Origin: Zobellia nedashkovskayae
Lineage (GTDB): Bacteria > Bacteroidota > Bacteroidia > Flavobacteriales > Flavobacteriaceae
Assembly (NCBI RefSeq): GCF_015330125.1
Contig: NZ_JADDXR010000002.1
Location: 62,001 to 126,000, forward strand
Reading direction: 5' to 3'
Length of the DNA stretch: 64,000 nucleotides
The position numbers and the translations under genes are program-made. Positions 51,997 through 61,247 of the stretch are shown in pieces (the stretch's first letter is position 1; each line of letters starts with the position of its first letter). The notes beneath the pieces were generated by a model. The model saw only the letters and a list, made by a program, of their open reading frames with translations, was not told where the DNA came from and did not search any database.

Positions 51997-53415
51997 CTAT
52001 TGTAGAATTACTTTACTGTATTGTGTGTTGATACTTATGGACTTATTTGAATTCTCACTACCCACATTACCTTTATAGACTACACTACCCTGATTTGTAG
52101 TTTTATCTAAATTCAGTTTAGCCGGAACTACGAATTCAGATGTAGTTCCGTTCATATAAATATTTCCTTCTACTTTAGGTAGACTGCACGTAAGCTCTGC
52201 ATTTTGAAGGGTAATATCAAGAGTCTCAAAATTATCATCCATATTATGAATAAATAGTGAACCAAAATTATGGGTAATAAAAGCCGTCTTCATTAGGTTT
52301 TCAATTGTCACCTCAGAGGACCTAGAACTTAACCGTAGATTTAAAACTTCTTCTAGGTCAACGTTTTTAGAATAGTCCGCTCTCAATTGCCCATAGTTCC
52401 ATTTTTGGACGCTTATAGGGGAATACGAAACGGTAACCTTGGTCTCATCCCCATCGATTGTAGCTGCACATAATTTTGCATGAGAAAGAGTAGCGTTCAT
52501 GTTATTGGTATGTTCCGCAAGTTTTACCTCTCCATGACGCACATTCATTTTTATTTTAGTTGATTTGGGCATTTTAATCTTTATAGTCTTCTTTACCTTG
52601 TATTTTCTACTTTCCCCTCCTCTTTTATAATAAAAGGTATTTGAAGGATGCCTATGGTTTAGTTCTATTTCGTCTTCCATTCGCTCTTCCATGGCCTCTG
52701 CTTTCCTTTCTTCCCGCTCTGCTCTCTTTTCCAGTCTTGCTTCAATTCGTTCCTGTTGGGCTTCCATTCTCAGTTCTAACTCTTCTTCATGCCTCTCACG
52801 GACCTCTTCATGTTTTGCTTCCATTTTTTGCTGCCACTCTTGCATTCTTTTTTCATACGGATCTCCAAAATTTTTCTGAAAATCTTCTTGCCACTTTTTT
52901 AGATAGGCATCTCCCTCTCTTTCAAAAGCTTCATGATCAAAATTTGGATTTGGAACTGGGGGCATAGGTGGTTCGGGAGGCATTGGCATTTCAATCAATT
53001 CTGAAAGATCAAAATCGAATTCAAATGCATCAAACTCCTGTACTTCGGGAATTTCAATATGTAAATCCTCAATATCAATAAATGAATTCGTTAACCATGA
53101 GTTATCGTTATGACTAGTAACAACAACTTTTTTACTGTTCCCCATGATAGAGAAACCTTCTTTTTTAAAATAGGCTTCTGCCTCTTTATCTGTTGATCCT
53201 TCCAACTGAATAGTAGTTTCAATGATAACTTCGTTTTTATTCCATGTATCAAACTCAATATCTGTGTAACTGGTATTGATATCTAGAATAGCATCATCTT
53301 CAACCCTAAAACTCTCTATACTTACTCGTTCTTTTTTTTGCCCATTGGCCCCTATGCTGATGAGGCATAGGGCAACCGTTAGGGACTTAAACACTAGTCT
53401 CTGTAACTGCTTCAT
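51997..53415 (-). CDS. Exported protein with long Glu/Arg coiled coil and beta-helical adhesin-like ends
   Basis: The protein is 472 residues with a signal peptide (MKQLQRLVFKSLTVALCLIS). A first beta-rich part (about 25-130, AILDINTSYTDIEFDTWNKN) and a last one (about 285-472, KIKMPKSTKIKMNVRHGEVK) resemble DUF4097-like repeats. Between them is a very charged helix (about 165-265) rich in Glu, Arg, Lys and Met. It is the last gene of an operon with an ECF sigma factor and a membrane anti-sigma-like protein, overlapping the latter by 29 bases. It may be part of the sensing system; I do not recognise a defined function. Confidence 0.75.
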   Translation of the reverse strand: MKQLQRLVFKSLTVALCLISIGANGQKKERVSIESFRVEDDAILDINTSYTDIEFDTWNKNEVIIETTIQLEGSTDKEAEAYFKKEGFSIMGNSKKVVVTSHNDNSWLTNSFIDIEDLHIEIPEVQEFDAFEFDFDLSELIEMPMPPEPPMPPVPNPNFDHEAFEREGDAYLKKWQEDFQKNFGDPYEKRMQEWQQKMEAKHEEVRERHEEELELRMEAQQERIEARLEKRAEREERKAEAMEERMEDEIELNHRHPSNTFYYKRGGESRKYKVKKTIKIKMPKSTKIKMNVRHGEVKLAEHTNNMNATLSHAKLCAATIDGDETKVTVSYSPISVQKWNYGQLRADYSKNVDLEEVLNLRLSSRSSEVTIENLMKTAFITHNFGSLFIHNMDDNFETLDITLQNAELTCSLPKVEGNIYMNGTTSEFVVPAKLNLDKTTNQGSVVYKGNVGSENSNKSISINTQYSKVILQ

Positions 53416-53971
53416 TTTTTGATGATTTTAATTGATTCAACTTTTCTTTAAGCCTATGTAATAATTGTAGGCGTAATTGTAGGTTTTTAACCATTGCGGT
53501 AATCGTCTGGTCATTTGGACCTATTTCGTTTAACTCTTTGCTCAACCTTCCGTATTCGTAATTCAATTCACTTAACTCTCCCATAAAACTATCTATGAGC
53601 TCTTTATTCTTATCCGAAACTTCCAGTCCTGATATTTCTAGGTTAATACTAGCCATATAATAATTCTCTACTTTTTTTAAGTCAGGCGAAAGGTCTCCCA
53701 AAGACAACTTTTCTACGCTTGTAACTTTTTCTTGTTTTTCAACTACGGTTTCTTCGGAAACAGATGAGTTACCTTGCCAAAAAAAATAGCTTCCAAAGCC
53801 TAACAGTAATACAACTGAAGCTGCGATTTTTAAATATGGAAACTTCTTTTTTCTTTGCTGCGGGAGTTCTGCTTCCAGTCGTTTAAGAAATCGTTGTTCA
53901 TGGCCAGCTTTTAATTTTGGTCTGCCTTCCTCCTCTTCATTCCCAAAAATTTTCCTAATATCTTGCGCCAT
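53387..53971 (-). CDS. Membrane protein in the anti-sigma position
   Basis: This 194-residue protein has a cytoplasmic N-terminal part (1-45, MAQDIRKIFGNEEEEGRPKL), one membrane helix at about 46-65 (LKIAASVVLLLGFGSYFFW) and a periplasmic helical domain ending in a probable coiled coil (NLQLRLQLLHRLKEKLNQL). The position right after an ECF sigma gene, with a 17-base overlap, makes an anti-sigma role likely, although no zinc-type (ZAS) HxxxCxxC motif is present. It overlaps the coiled-coil gene at its end. Confidence 0.7.
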   Translation of the reverse strand: MAQDIRKIFGNEEEEGRPKLKAGHEQRFLKRLEAELPQQRKKKFPYLKIAASVVLLLGFGSYFFWQGNSSVSEETVVEKQEKVTSVEKLSLGDLSPDLKKVENYYMASINLEISGLEVSDKNKELIDSFMGELSELNYEYGRLSKELNEIGPNDQTITAMVKNLQLRLQLLHRLKEKLNQLKSSKNEAVTETSV

Positions 53972-54497
53972 AATTCTTTTCCTTTAGCAATTGTTTTAAA
54001 TACCCTTTGCCTCTTAAAAGCCTAGTCCGACAGGTGTTTTCGGTGAGACTTAATATTTGCGATATTTCGCCATGATCGTAACCTTCTAACAAATACATCA
54101 TTACCACGTATTTATATTTTTCTGGTAATTCTTGCATCGCTGCCTTAATCTCTTTTACTGTAACACCATTATCTATAGACCAATCTTCATTTTCGGTCAC
54201 TGGCAGATGACGCTCTTCAAATTCAATAGTTTCATGTTTTTTGGTCTTTAAGAAATCAATACATTTATTGATTACTATTCTTTTAAGCCACGCACCAAAA
54301 GTAACGTTGCCCTTATACTGCTCTATATGCTGAAAAGCCTTTAAAAAAGATTCTTGTAAAACATCTTCTGCATCATCCGCATTTTTCACATACCGCATCG
54401 CCACACAGAACATACCATCACAGTACTGTCGGTACAGTTTCAGCTGTCCCTTTCTGTTATTATTTTTACATTGCTCTACTACGTCAATATGAAACAT
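53955..54497 (-). CDS. ECF-type RNA polymerase sigma factor
   Basis: This 180-residue protein has sigma region 2 (about 20-85, RYVKNADDAEDVLQESFLKA) and region 4 (about 115-170, ELPEKYKYVVMMYLLEGYDH, then GEISQILSLTENTCRTRLLRG). Start at ATG 54497. It begins a three-gene leftward operon: sigma, membrane anti-sigma-like protein, exported coiled-coil protein. All junctions overlap, so translation is coupled. A signal released from the envelope probably frees this sigma to activate its own genes. Confidence 0.92.
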   Translation of the reverse strand: MFHIDVVEQCKNNNRKGQLKLYRQYCDGMFCVAMRYVKNADDAEDVLQESFLKAFQHIEQYKGNVTFGAWLKRIVINKCIDFLKTKKHETIEFEERHLPVTENEDWSIDNGVTVKEIKAAMQELPEKYKYVVMMYLLEGYDHGEISQILSLTENTCRTRLLRGKGYLKQLLKEKNYGARY

Positions 54498-54575
54498 TGG
54501 TCGGGTTTCGTTGTCTGTTTTGGGTCTATTCTATTATAAGGACGAAAGAAATACTCATGTGTTGCAAAAAACACA

Positions 54576-54608
54576 TAATTTTGTAAAGATTTTAATTAGA
54601 TACATTTG
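54576..54608 (+). promoter_or_regulatory. -7 box candidates before the aldose epimerase gene
   Basis: TAATTTTG at 54576-54583 and TACATTTG at 54601-54608 both match TANNTTTG. The second contains the TTG used as start codon, so the first is the more likely promoter. Confidence 0.45.
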
Positions 54609-55511
54609 AAACAAGTTACAATACAATCCGAAAACATTATCCTAATCGTCCTAGATTACGGTGCTGTAATTCAAAAATTATTAATTAAGGGAACGGACGG
54701 AAACTATACCAATGTAGTTGTTGGCTTCAACTACCCTAGTGCTTATGAGAACGATAAAAAGTGCTTAGGAGCCTGTGTGGGAAGATACGCCGGGCGAATT
54801 TCTAAAGGCGGTTTTGTTTTAGACCAGCAAACCTATCCTTTGCATAACGTAAACGGTGTTCATTTACATGGTGGAAAAAAAGGTTTTGCTCAAAAAACCT
54901 GGAAATTTGAAGAAGTCAACCACGGCCCAGAACCTTTTATAAAATTATCTTATGTAAGCCAACATTTAGAAGAAGGATATCCTGGCAACTTAAAAGTAAC
55001 CGTAACCTACAAAATACAAGACAATGCCTTGGTTATTGAGCATAAGGCGGAAACTGATCGCACAACAGTCTTGAATCTAACCAATCATACTTATTTTAAA
55101 TTAGACTACGGAGATGGCATAACAGATTACCTATTGCAAATGAACTGTACACATTTTACAGAAAGCGACAAGGACCAATTACCTACTGGAAATTTTGTGT
55201 CAGTGAAAGGGACTCCTTATAATTTTCTAGAAGAAAGACCTATTGGAAACACCCCGTTAGATGTACCGTTCGCTATTCATCCCAAAACCAATTTGGCGGC
55301 CCGTGTTAAATCTAAAAGGTCAGGTATTACCATGACCGTGCAAACCAACCAACCTGCCCTTGTTGTTTATACACCTCCAGAATTCCCTGGTATTTGTTTT
55401 GAAACACAAAATTTTCCCGATGCTCCCAATCAAACAAACTTTCCTAGTTCGGTTTTGAAACCTGGTGAAGAATATAGTAATATATCTAAATATCACTTTT
55501 CGGTTACATAG
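54606..55511 (+). CDS. galM: Aldose 1-epimerase (mutarotase)
   Basis: This 301-residue protein interconverts alpha and beta anomers of hexoses. Family motifs are GVHLHGGKKGF, the catalytic His in NLTNHTYFKL, and the catalytic Glu in CFETQNFPDAPNQTNFPSS. The start is a TTG at 54606; a stop codon precedes it closely and the next ATG would remove the first strands, so TTG is needed. The protein is shorter than E. coli GalM and has no signal peptide. Single gene. Confidence 0.92.
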   Translation: MKQVTIQSENIILIVLDYGAVIQKLLIKGTDGNYTNVVVGFNYPSAYENDKKCLGACVGRYAGRISKGGFVLDQQTYPLHNVNGVHLHGGKKGFAQKTWKFEEVNHGPEPFIKLSYVSQHLEEGYPGNLKVTVTYKIQDNALVIEHKAETDRTTVLNLTNHTYFKLDYGDGITDYLLQMNCTHFTESDKDQLPTGNFVSVKGTPYNFLEERPIGNTPLDVPFAIHPKTNLAARVKSKRSGITMTVQTNQPALVVYTPPEFPGICFETQNFPDAPNQTNFPSSVLKPGEEYSNISKYHFSVT

Positions 55512-55512
55512 C

Positions 55513-55548
55513 AAAAAAGAGCCCTAAGAAGTATGACTTCTTAGGGCT
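55513..55548 (-). terminator. Terminator of the Ohr gene (also acts on galM)
   Basis: A 13-bp stem AGCCCTAAGAAGT / ACTTCTTAGGGCT with ATG loop. The minus strand continues with a T run, so it mainly ends the leftward Ohr gene. It also lies just after galM. Confidence 0.85.
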
Positions 55549-55569
55549 TAAAAATATAAAATGCACTTT

Positions 55570-55995
55570 CTATGCCTCTACCATTAAATTAAGTTCTACA
55601 GTAATATTATCTCTTGTAGCTTTACTGTAAGGACATATTTCATGAGCAGCATTAATAAGCTCTTCTCCTTTTTTCTTATCTACGGTAGGCAGAAGACAAT
55701 CTAATGTCGCATCTATAAAAAAGCCATCTTCATCTTTATTAAAACCGATAATAGCCGTTACGCTAAAATCACCTAAATCATCCACCCCAAGGTCTTTTGA
55801 AACTGCTTGAAGCGCTCCTGCAAAACAGGTTGAATATGCCGCTGCAAAAAGTTGTTCCGGGTTGGTAGATTTACCATCTGTTTTTCCGTTTACGCCAGGC
55901 ATTTTAATATCTAAATCTACGGCACCGTCATCACTTTTTACATGACCGGCTCTACCTCCTGTATTCGTTGCTTCCGTTTTAAAAATAGTTTTCAT
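55570..55995 (-). CDS. Organic hydroperoxide resistance protein (Ohr/OsmC family)
   Basis: This 141-residue thiol peroxidase has both active-site cysteines: Cys57 (AAAYSTCFAGALQAV) and Cys121 (HEICPYSKATRDN). VDLDIKMPGVNGKTDGKSTN is typical of Ohr rather than OsmC. It reduces organic peroxides, usually with lipoylated protein as donor. No MarR-type OhrR regulator gene is adjacent. Confidence 0.93.
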   Translation of the reverse strand: MKTIFKTEATNTGGRAGHVKSDDGAVDLDIKMPGVNGKTDGKSTNPEQLFAAAYSTCFAGALQAVSKDLGVDDLGDFSVTAIIGFNKDEDGFFIDATLDCLLPTVDKKKGEELINAAHEICPYSKATRDNITVELNLMVEA

Positions 55996-56149
55996 TACGT
56001 ATAAGTTTATGATTACAATATGAAGTTAAGCTATGCAATTGTGAAATAATAGAATGAGTTATTAAATTAATGTGAAAAGCATCTTTACCGTCAAAAAAAG
56101 AATGGATTACACACCTAATGCGTAACTTAGATCAACCAATAGCAAAACA

Positions 56150-56710
56150 ATGAAATTTTTAAAGTGGACTCTTATCACATTTGCAGTATTAGGCCTTCTC
56201 TTCTTTTTTGTAATAAGTCCTTATATGAAAACGCAAACAAAAAAAAATAGCCCTGAGAAAACAGTGGCATATGTAAAAAATGGAATGGACCTGTCAGTAA
56301 CCTATTCCAGTCCATCAAAAAAAGATAGAATAATATTTGGTGAACTTGTGCCTTACGATGTCGTTTGGCGTACAGGAGCAAACGAACCTACAACCTTTTC
56401 TACAACTAGTGATATAAAAATAGCCGGTGAGAATCTTCCTACAGGAACCTATTCATTATGGACTAGACCAAGCCGCCAAAGTTGGTCTGTAATATTTAAT
56501 AAAAACATACCGGACTGGGGTGTAAGTATTCTGAGCGGAGGAAAAGAAACCAACCGAGTTCCTAAAGAAGATGTGGTTGAAATTGAAATACCTACAGAGC
56601 AAACCGCAGAAACGATAGAAAATTTCACCATAGATTTTGACATGCAAAATCAACTTTACATGCTTATTTCTTGGGACAGAACGCTAGTTAAAGTACCTAT
56701 TAGCAAATAA
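56150..56710 (+). CDS. DUF2911 membrane-anchored protein
   Basis: This 186-residue protein has an N-terminal membrane helix (about 5-25). The DUF2911 domain follows: VAYVKNGMDLSVTYSSPSKK, LVPYDVVWRTGANEPTTF, ENLPTGTYSLWTRPSRQSW. The family is common in Bacteroidota; I know of no firm function. The MeaB gene begins two bases after its stop codon, so they are co-transcribed. Confidence 0.88.
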   Translation: MKFLKWTLITFAVLGLLFFFVISPYMKTQTKKNSPEKTVAYVKNGMDLSVTYSSPSKKDRIIFGELVPYDVVWRTGANEPTTFSTTSDIKIAGENLPTGTYSLWTRPSRQSWSVIFNKNIPDWGVSILSGGKETNRVPKEDVVEIEIPTEQTAETIENFTIDFDMQNQLYMLISWDRTLVKVPISK

Positions 56711-56712
56711 GT

Positions 56713-57756
56713 TTGGAAAAAAATAAAAATACATATCCAAAAGGAATTTCTGAAATTCAGAAAAAAAGAAAAAACACCATTGACCCCATTAAATTGGTTG
56801 AAGCTTTATGCAAAGGAGATAAAACCGCTCTTGGTAGAGCTATTACGCTAGTTGAGAGTAATAATAAAAAACATATTGAGGAGGCCAACGAGGTCGTTAC
56901 CCAGTGTTTAAAACGGTCAACTAAAAGCATTCGTATTGGTATAACCGGGGTACCGGGCGTTGGCAAAAGTACTTTTATAGAAACGTTTGGCCAACTGTTA
57001 ACGTCACAAGGAAATAACGTGGCTGTACTTACAGTAGACCCAACAAGTAGCCAAAGTAGGGGCAGTATATTAGGAGACAAGACTAGAATGGAAGTTTTAG
57101 CAAAAGACCCTAATGCTTTTATACGCCCATCTCCTTCTGGTTTATCGTTAGGCGGCGTAACGCGTAAAACAAGAGAATCAATTATTTTATGTGAAGCAGC
57201 AGGCTTTTCTATTATTTTGATAGAAACAGTAGGGGTCGGTCAAAATGAAACTACTGTTCATGGCATGGTAGACTTTTTTCTACTCTTAAAATTGGCAGGT
57301 GCAGGCGATGAGCTACAGGGCATAAAAAGAGGTATTATTGAAATGGCTGATGGTATTGTCATTAACAAGGCTGATGGAGATAACCTGGCCAAAGCAAAAA
57401 TTGCCAAAATGGATTTTGAAGGGGCTTTACAGTTATTCCCGCCAAAAGAAAATGGTTGGAGACCAAAAGTGTCTTACTGCTCTTCTATAGAGAATACAGG
57501 CATTGTAGAAATTTGGAATATTATTAGCGGTTATATTGATAAAAGTAAAGAAACCGACTATTTTAATGAAAAGCGAAAACAACAAAATAAGAACTGGCTG
57601 TTTGAAGCTATTGAGCAAAGACTTAAGTCGGATTTTTTTAGCGACTCCAAAATATCAAAAGAAATAGACAGTTATGTTGAACAGGTAATTTCCAAAGAAA
57701 TCTCACCTTTTTATGCCGCAGACCAATTGATAACAATTTTTAAAACCCGCTCTTAA
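56713..57756 (+). CDS. meaB: Methylmalonyl-CoA mutase-associated GTPase MeaB
   Basis: This 347-residue G protein has Walker A GVPGVGKS (79-86), LTVDPTSSQSRGSILGDKTR, and the NKAD nucleotide specificity motif (VINKADGDNLAKAK). MeaB loads and protects adenosylcobalamin in methylmalonyl-CoA mutase. The start is a TTG two bases after the DUF2911 stop; there is no early ATG. The mutase genes are not in this window. It links with the cobalamin adenosyltransferase at 36653. Confidence 0.94.
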   Translation: MEKNKNTYPKGISEIQKKRKNTIDPIKLVEALCKGDKTALGRAITLVESNNKKHIEEANEVVTQCLKRSTKSIRIGITGVPGVGKSTFIETFGQLLTSQGNNVAVLTVDPTSSQSRGSILGDKTRMEVLAKDPNAFIRPSPSGLSLGGVTRKTRESIILCEAAGFSIILIETVGVGQNETTVHGMVDFFLLLKLAGAGDELQGIKRGIIEMADGIVINKADGDNLAKAKIAKMDFEGALQLFPPKENGWRPKVSYCSSIENTGIVEIWNIISGYIDKSKETDYFNEKRKQQNKNWLFEAIEQRLKSDFFSDSKISKEIDSYVEQVISKEISPFYAADQLITIFKTRS

Positions 57757-57796
57757 ATAATTAGCTTAATTTGCGAGCTAAACTTCTTTTGATCTG

Positions 57797-58759
57797 ATGG
57801 ATTTAGTTACCACATCCCTTCTTTCTATTGTTATACCGGTCTTTAATGAGTCCGAAAATGTTGTGCTACTTACAGAGAGTATACACGAGAGCTTGGTTGG
57901 TTACGACTACCAGATTATTTATGTTGATGATTTTTCGTTTGACGGCACCCGAAAGATTATTAAAAACATGAAAGACGATAAAGTACACCTCATTAGTCTT
58001 AAACGGAATTATGGTCAAAGTTTAGCATTGGCAGCAGGTATTGATTATGCCGAGGGTGAATATATCATTACCATGGACGGCGATATGCAGAACGATCCAA
58101 GTGATATCCCCAAAATGTTGACGTATGTAGTCAACGAAGATTATGATCTTGTTACTGGTATTCGTGCTGAAAGAAAAGATTCTTTCGTAAAAAAAATTCC
58201 ATCTAAAATAGCGAATGCTCTAATACGTCGTACCGCAAAACTTGACATTAAAGATAATGGCTGTGCACTTAAAATATTTACTAAAGAAACCGCAAAAGAA
58301 TTAAACCTTTACGGAGAAATGCATCGGTTTATTACTTTGTTGGCACATTTTGAGGGAGCGCGCATCAAACAAGTGCCCGTTAAACATCATGCTAGACATG
58401 CAGGAACATCAAAATATGGTTTAGAACGCATCTTTAAAGTTGTAGCAGACATTATGTTACTACTCTTCATTAGAAAATATTTTCAAAGACCCATTCATTT
58501 CTTTGGTATTTTCGGCTTTGTACTAATATTAATTGGGATAATTATAAATGCACATTTATTGGTGGTTAAATTTGGGTTGGGAGAAGATATTGGTTCTAGG
58601 CCATTACTAACATTTGGTATGATGTTCATTCTGGCAGGGATTCAGTTGTTTACCATAGGTATTGTTATGGAACTATTGATACGAACCTATTACGAGTCAC
58701 AAAACAAGCGTCCTTATAGGATAAAGAACGTTACCGTTGGTGGCCAAATAAAATCGTAG
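57797..58759 (+). CDS. Glycosyltransferase family 2, polyprenyl-phosphate type
   Basis: This 320-residue protein has a GT-A domain (SLLSIVIPVFNESENVVLLT, IYVDDFSFDGTRKI, MDGDMQNDPSDIPKM) and two C-terminal membrane helices (about 230-300). This layout is that of enzymes transferring a sugar to undecaprenyl phosphate (ArnC/GtrB/DPM1 group). It converges with the ArnT-like gene, which could use its product as sugar donor. Confidence 0.88.
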   Translation: MDLVTTSLLSIVIPVFNESENVVLLTESIHESLVGYDYQIIYVDDFSFDGTRKIIKNMKDDKVHLISLKRNYGQSLALAAGIDYAEGEYIITMDGDMQNDPSDIPKMLTYVVNEDYDLVTGIRAERKDSFVKKIPSKIANALIRRTAKLDIKDNGCALKIFTKETAKELNLYGEMHRFITLLAHFEGARIKQVPVKHHARHAGTSKYGLERIFKVVADIMLLLFIRKYFQRPIHFFGIFGFVLILIGIIINAHLLVVKFGLGEDIGSRPLLTFGMMFILAGIQLFTIGIVMELLIRTYYESQNKRPYRIKNVTVGGQIKS

Positions 58760-58789
58760 ATTCATTTTAAGGAACTCCTAAAACTACTT

Positions 58790-60445
58790 TTAACGAATAT
58801 GAATAAGGTGCATTTTCTTTAATGCTCTCTTTCGGGTAGATGGATTCAAGAAATCTTTACTAAGCATTGAAACCTGATAATCATTTTCAGTAAACTGCTG
58901 GTCCCAATCAAGACCGGCATCTTTAACCCTTCGTAAATCTATATCATTTACGTAAATCCAAATATCTTTTTTCTCTTTTATATTTTTTAATGATTTATGC
59001 CTTACAGGGTGGTGGTTATAAAAATCTAGTGCCCATGTATTAAAATCAGATATGCGATAAATTTGGTCTACAGGTATTTGCTCTTCTGACACTACATTAG
59101 CCATGCTAGATCCTGCCTGGTATTTCAAAAGCTCAGGGTAAAAATGAAGATTCAATACAGAATTTAAAAGCAAAGAACTATAGATAGATATCGTAATAAT
59201 TCGTAGAAAACGAGCTTCTCTTTTTAAACAGAAATAAATGATGACCATTAGTAAAACAATCAAAAGAACCGAAGCTATAAAACTTTGAAACTTGAAAACA
59301 TAAAAGCAAATGAACAAAATGGCCGTAAAGACTATACTAAGAACAAAATATTGCGAACCTAAAAGTATCTTGAGAGTCTTTTTCTTATCAAACCTGATTA
59401 AATCACTTATATACGATGCAGTTAGGACAGCAAATAGAGGAATTACTATATTCAGGTAATGCGGTAATTTAAACTGAGAAAGACTGGCCACTATAAAAAA
59501 GATAACAATTGTACCTAAAGTCAAAAACTCAAACTTTGGATTATACGAAAATTTCAGTTTGAATAATGCTCTAATCCGAGAACCAACCGCAAAAAGAGCA
59601 GGAATGGTCCACGGTATAAAAACCCATAAAAAGGTATGAAAAAAGAAAAAATAGTCTTTAGACGTCTCCCCCATTGCTCCACCTGTGCGCTCTAAGCTCT
59701 GTTCCCAAAAAATAAAAAGAATACCGCTACGGTTCGCAGTTCCGCGAATAACCTTTTCTGGATGTAGATCAAACTGGTGGTAATAAGCATACAGCATTGG
59801 AGCTATGGCTATTCCAAAAAAAGCTAGTCCTACCAAAACCTTCCAACTAACTAAACTCTCCCATTTCCTGGTATAGCTCAAATGACAAATAATGGCTACG
59901 CCAATTACAAAAAGTGCAATCTGGCCTTTAGATGAAAAGGCTAAACCTGCTGCTAATCCTCCCAAAATAATAGAAAGCAACGTCCGCTTTTCAATATAAG
60001 TAGCAAACTGCCAAATAGATAAAATGGTAAAAGCTGTAAGAACCGCATCAGTTCTAACATCTATCACCGACAATACTATAGTTTGTGCAGTTAGGAAAAT
60101 CAACGCTGCCAATTTCCCCGTATTTGTATTATAGAGTAGCTTACCTAAACCGTAACAACTATAAGCTCCTAATAAAGTAACTAGTATAGCCGGTATTCTA
60201 TAGGCCCAGTCAAATAATCCGAAAATTTTAAAGGAAAAAGCAGCAAGCCAAAAGTGTAAATGTGGCTTATCAAGATACTGAGCGCCACCTTTTATAAGAT
60301 TGACAAAGTCGTTCTCTTGAACCATTCTCATTGCCATTACAGCAAATTGGGCAGAATCTGGTTCAATTAGGGTAACAAACATTCCGGCTACGTAAACCAA
60401 AACAATTAACACCAATAAAGACCAATATCTAAAGTTTGATATCAT
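58790..60445 (-). CDS. ArnT-like membrane glycosyltransferase (GT83/GT39 family)
   Basis: This 551-residue protein has about a dozen membrane helices. The first periplasmic loop contains EPDSAQFAVMAMRMVQENDF, with the acidic motif of this superfamily, and GGAQYLDKPHLHFWLAAFSF matches ArnT/PMT enzymes. These use polyprenyl-phosphate sugar to decorate lipid A or proteins. The acceptor here is unknown. It overlaps the PAP2 phosphatase gene by 17 bases. Confidence 0.88.
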   Translation of the reverse strand: MISNFRYWSLLVLIVLVYVAGMFVTLIEPDSAQFAVMAMRMVQENDFVNLIKGGAQYLDKPHLHFWLAAFSFKIFGLFDWAYRIPAILVTLLGAYSCYGLGKLLYNTNTGKLAALIFLTAQTIVLSVIDVRTDAVLTAFTILSIWQFATYIEKRTLLSIILGGLAAGLAFSSKGQIALFVIGVAIICHLSYTRKWESLVSWKVLVGLAFFGIAIAPMLYAYYHQFDLHPEKVIRGTANRSGILFIFWEQSLERTGGAMGETSKDYFFFFHTFLWVFIPWTIPALFAVGSRIRALFKLKFSYNPKFEFLTLGTIVIFFIVASLSQFKLPHYLNIVIPLFAVLTASYISDLIRFDKKKTLKILLGSQYFVLSIVFTAILFICFYVFKFQSFIASVLLIVLLMVIIYFCLKREARFLRIITISIYSSLLLNSVLNLHFYPELLKYQAGSSMANVVSEEQIPVDQIYRISDFNTWALDFYNHHPVRHKSLKNIKEKKDIWIYVNDIDLRRVKDAGLDWDQQFTENDYQVSMLSKDFLNPSTRKRALKKMHLIHIR

Positions 60446-61010
60446 ACAGATATTTCTCTATTGCAAATATATACAACTTTGAAAATAACCAGCTAAAAAA
60501 CAGTCCTATTAGAACCCCCGTTAACACATCTAACGGAAAATGAACGCCCAAATAGATTCTACTATAAGCGACTAGAAGTGCCCAAGACATCAAGAAAATT
60601 CCTATGTAACTATATTTGTGCTTTAGCACTAAGGTAAAGAAAGATGCTACGGCAAAACTATTTGCTGCATGTGCAGAAAAGTAACCGAATTTACCTCCAC
60701 AGGATGATTTAACTAACCTTACCAAGCCATCCAAATCAGGGTCATGACAAGGTCGCAAACGCTGAACCCCATATTTAAAGAAATTACCTAATTGATCGGT
60801 AACCACAATTAATAGTATAACAGTAACCAAAAGAACCAAGGTCTTTTTAATCCCATATGTTTTATACGCCAAGAACAATAAGACCGCATATAACGGTATG
60901 GCGCTAAATTTGTCTGAAATAAACAACCAAAAACCATCCCATTGGGGTGTGCCCAAATTGTTCAGAATAAGGAAGAGCTCTTTATCTTGTTGAATAAGTT
61001 CTTGCCACAT
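60429..61010 (-). CDS. PAP2-family membrane phosphatase
   Basis: This 193-residue protein has five or six membrane helices and the three phosphatase motifs: KYGVQRLRP, GYFSAHAANS (SAHA in place of PSGH), and SRIYLGVHFPLD. PAP2 enzymes dephosphorylate lipid phosphates such as undecaprenyl diphosphate or lipid A. Coupling by overlap to the ArnT-like gene suggests a role in recycling the polyprenyl carrier or preparing lipid A. Confidence 0.9.
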   Translation of the reverse strand: MWQELIQQDKELFLILNNLGTPQWDGFWLFISDKFSAIPLYAVLLFLAYKTYGIKKTLVLLVTVILLIVVTDQLGNFFKYGVQRLRPCHDPDLDGLVRLVKSSCGGKFGYFSAHAANSFAVASFFTLVLKHKYSYIGIFLMSWALLVAYSRIYLGVHFPLDVLTGVLIGLFFSWLFSKLYIFAIEKYLYDIKL

Positions 61011-61018
61011 GATTTTTG

Positions 61019-61246
61019 CTATTCTTCGTATCTAGAAACTTCACGATCATAAAATTCACCGGCCTGTTCTATAAGGGTCTCTGCTTCAGATTCCAATTCT
61101 TTTTCATCTTCAGTAGAAAAGTCTTCTAACCACTCTACCTCATCGTTTTCCAGGTTGATTATGAACCTTGGATATTCAGTATGTACAACAAATATGGCTG
61201 TGGGATAATCTGTATTATCTCCTAACAAAAATTTTGGGAATTCCAT
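61019..61246 (-). CDS. Conserved acidic hypothetical protein, 75 residues
   Basis: MEFPKFLLGDNTDYPTAIFV begins a small, very acidic protein ending EAETLIEQAGEFYDREVSRY. No signal peptide or membrane segment. It lies one base from the MATE gene and eight bases from the PAP2 gene on the same strand, so it is part of that operon. I do not recognise a function. Confidence 0.78.
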   Translation of the reverse strand: MEFPKFLLGDNTDYPTAIFVVHTEYPRFIINLENDEVEWLEDFSTEDEKELESEAETLIEQAGEFYDREVSRYEE

Positions 61247-61247
61247 C

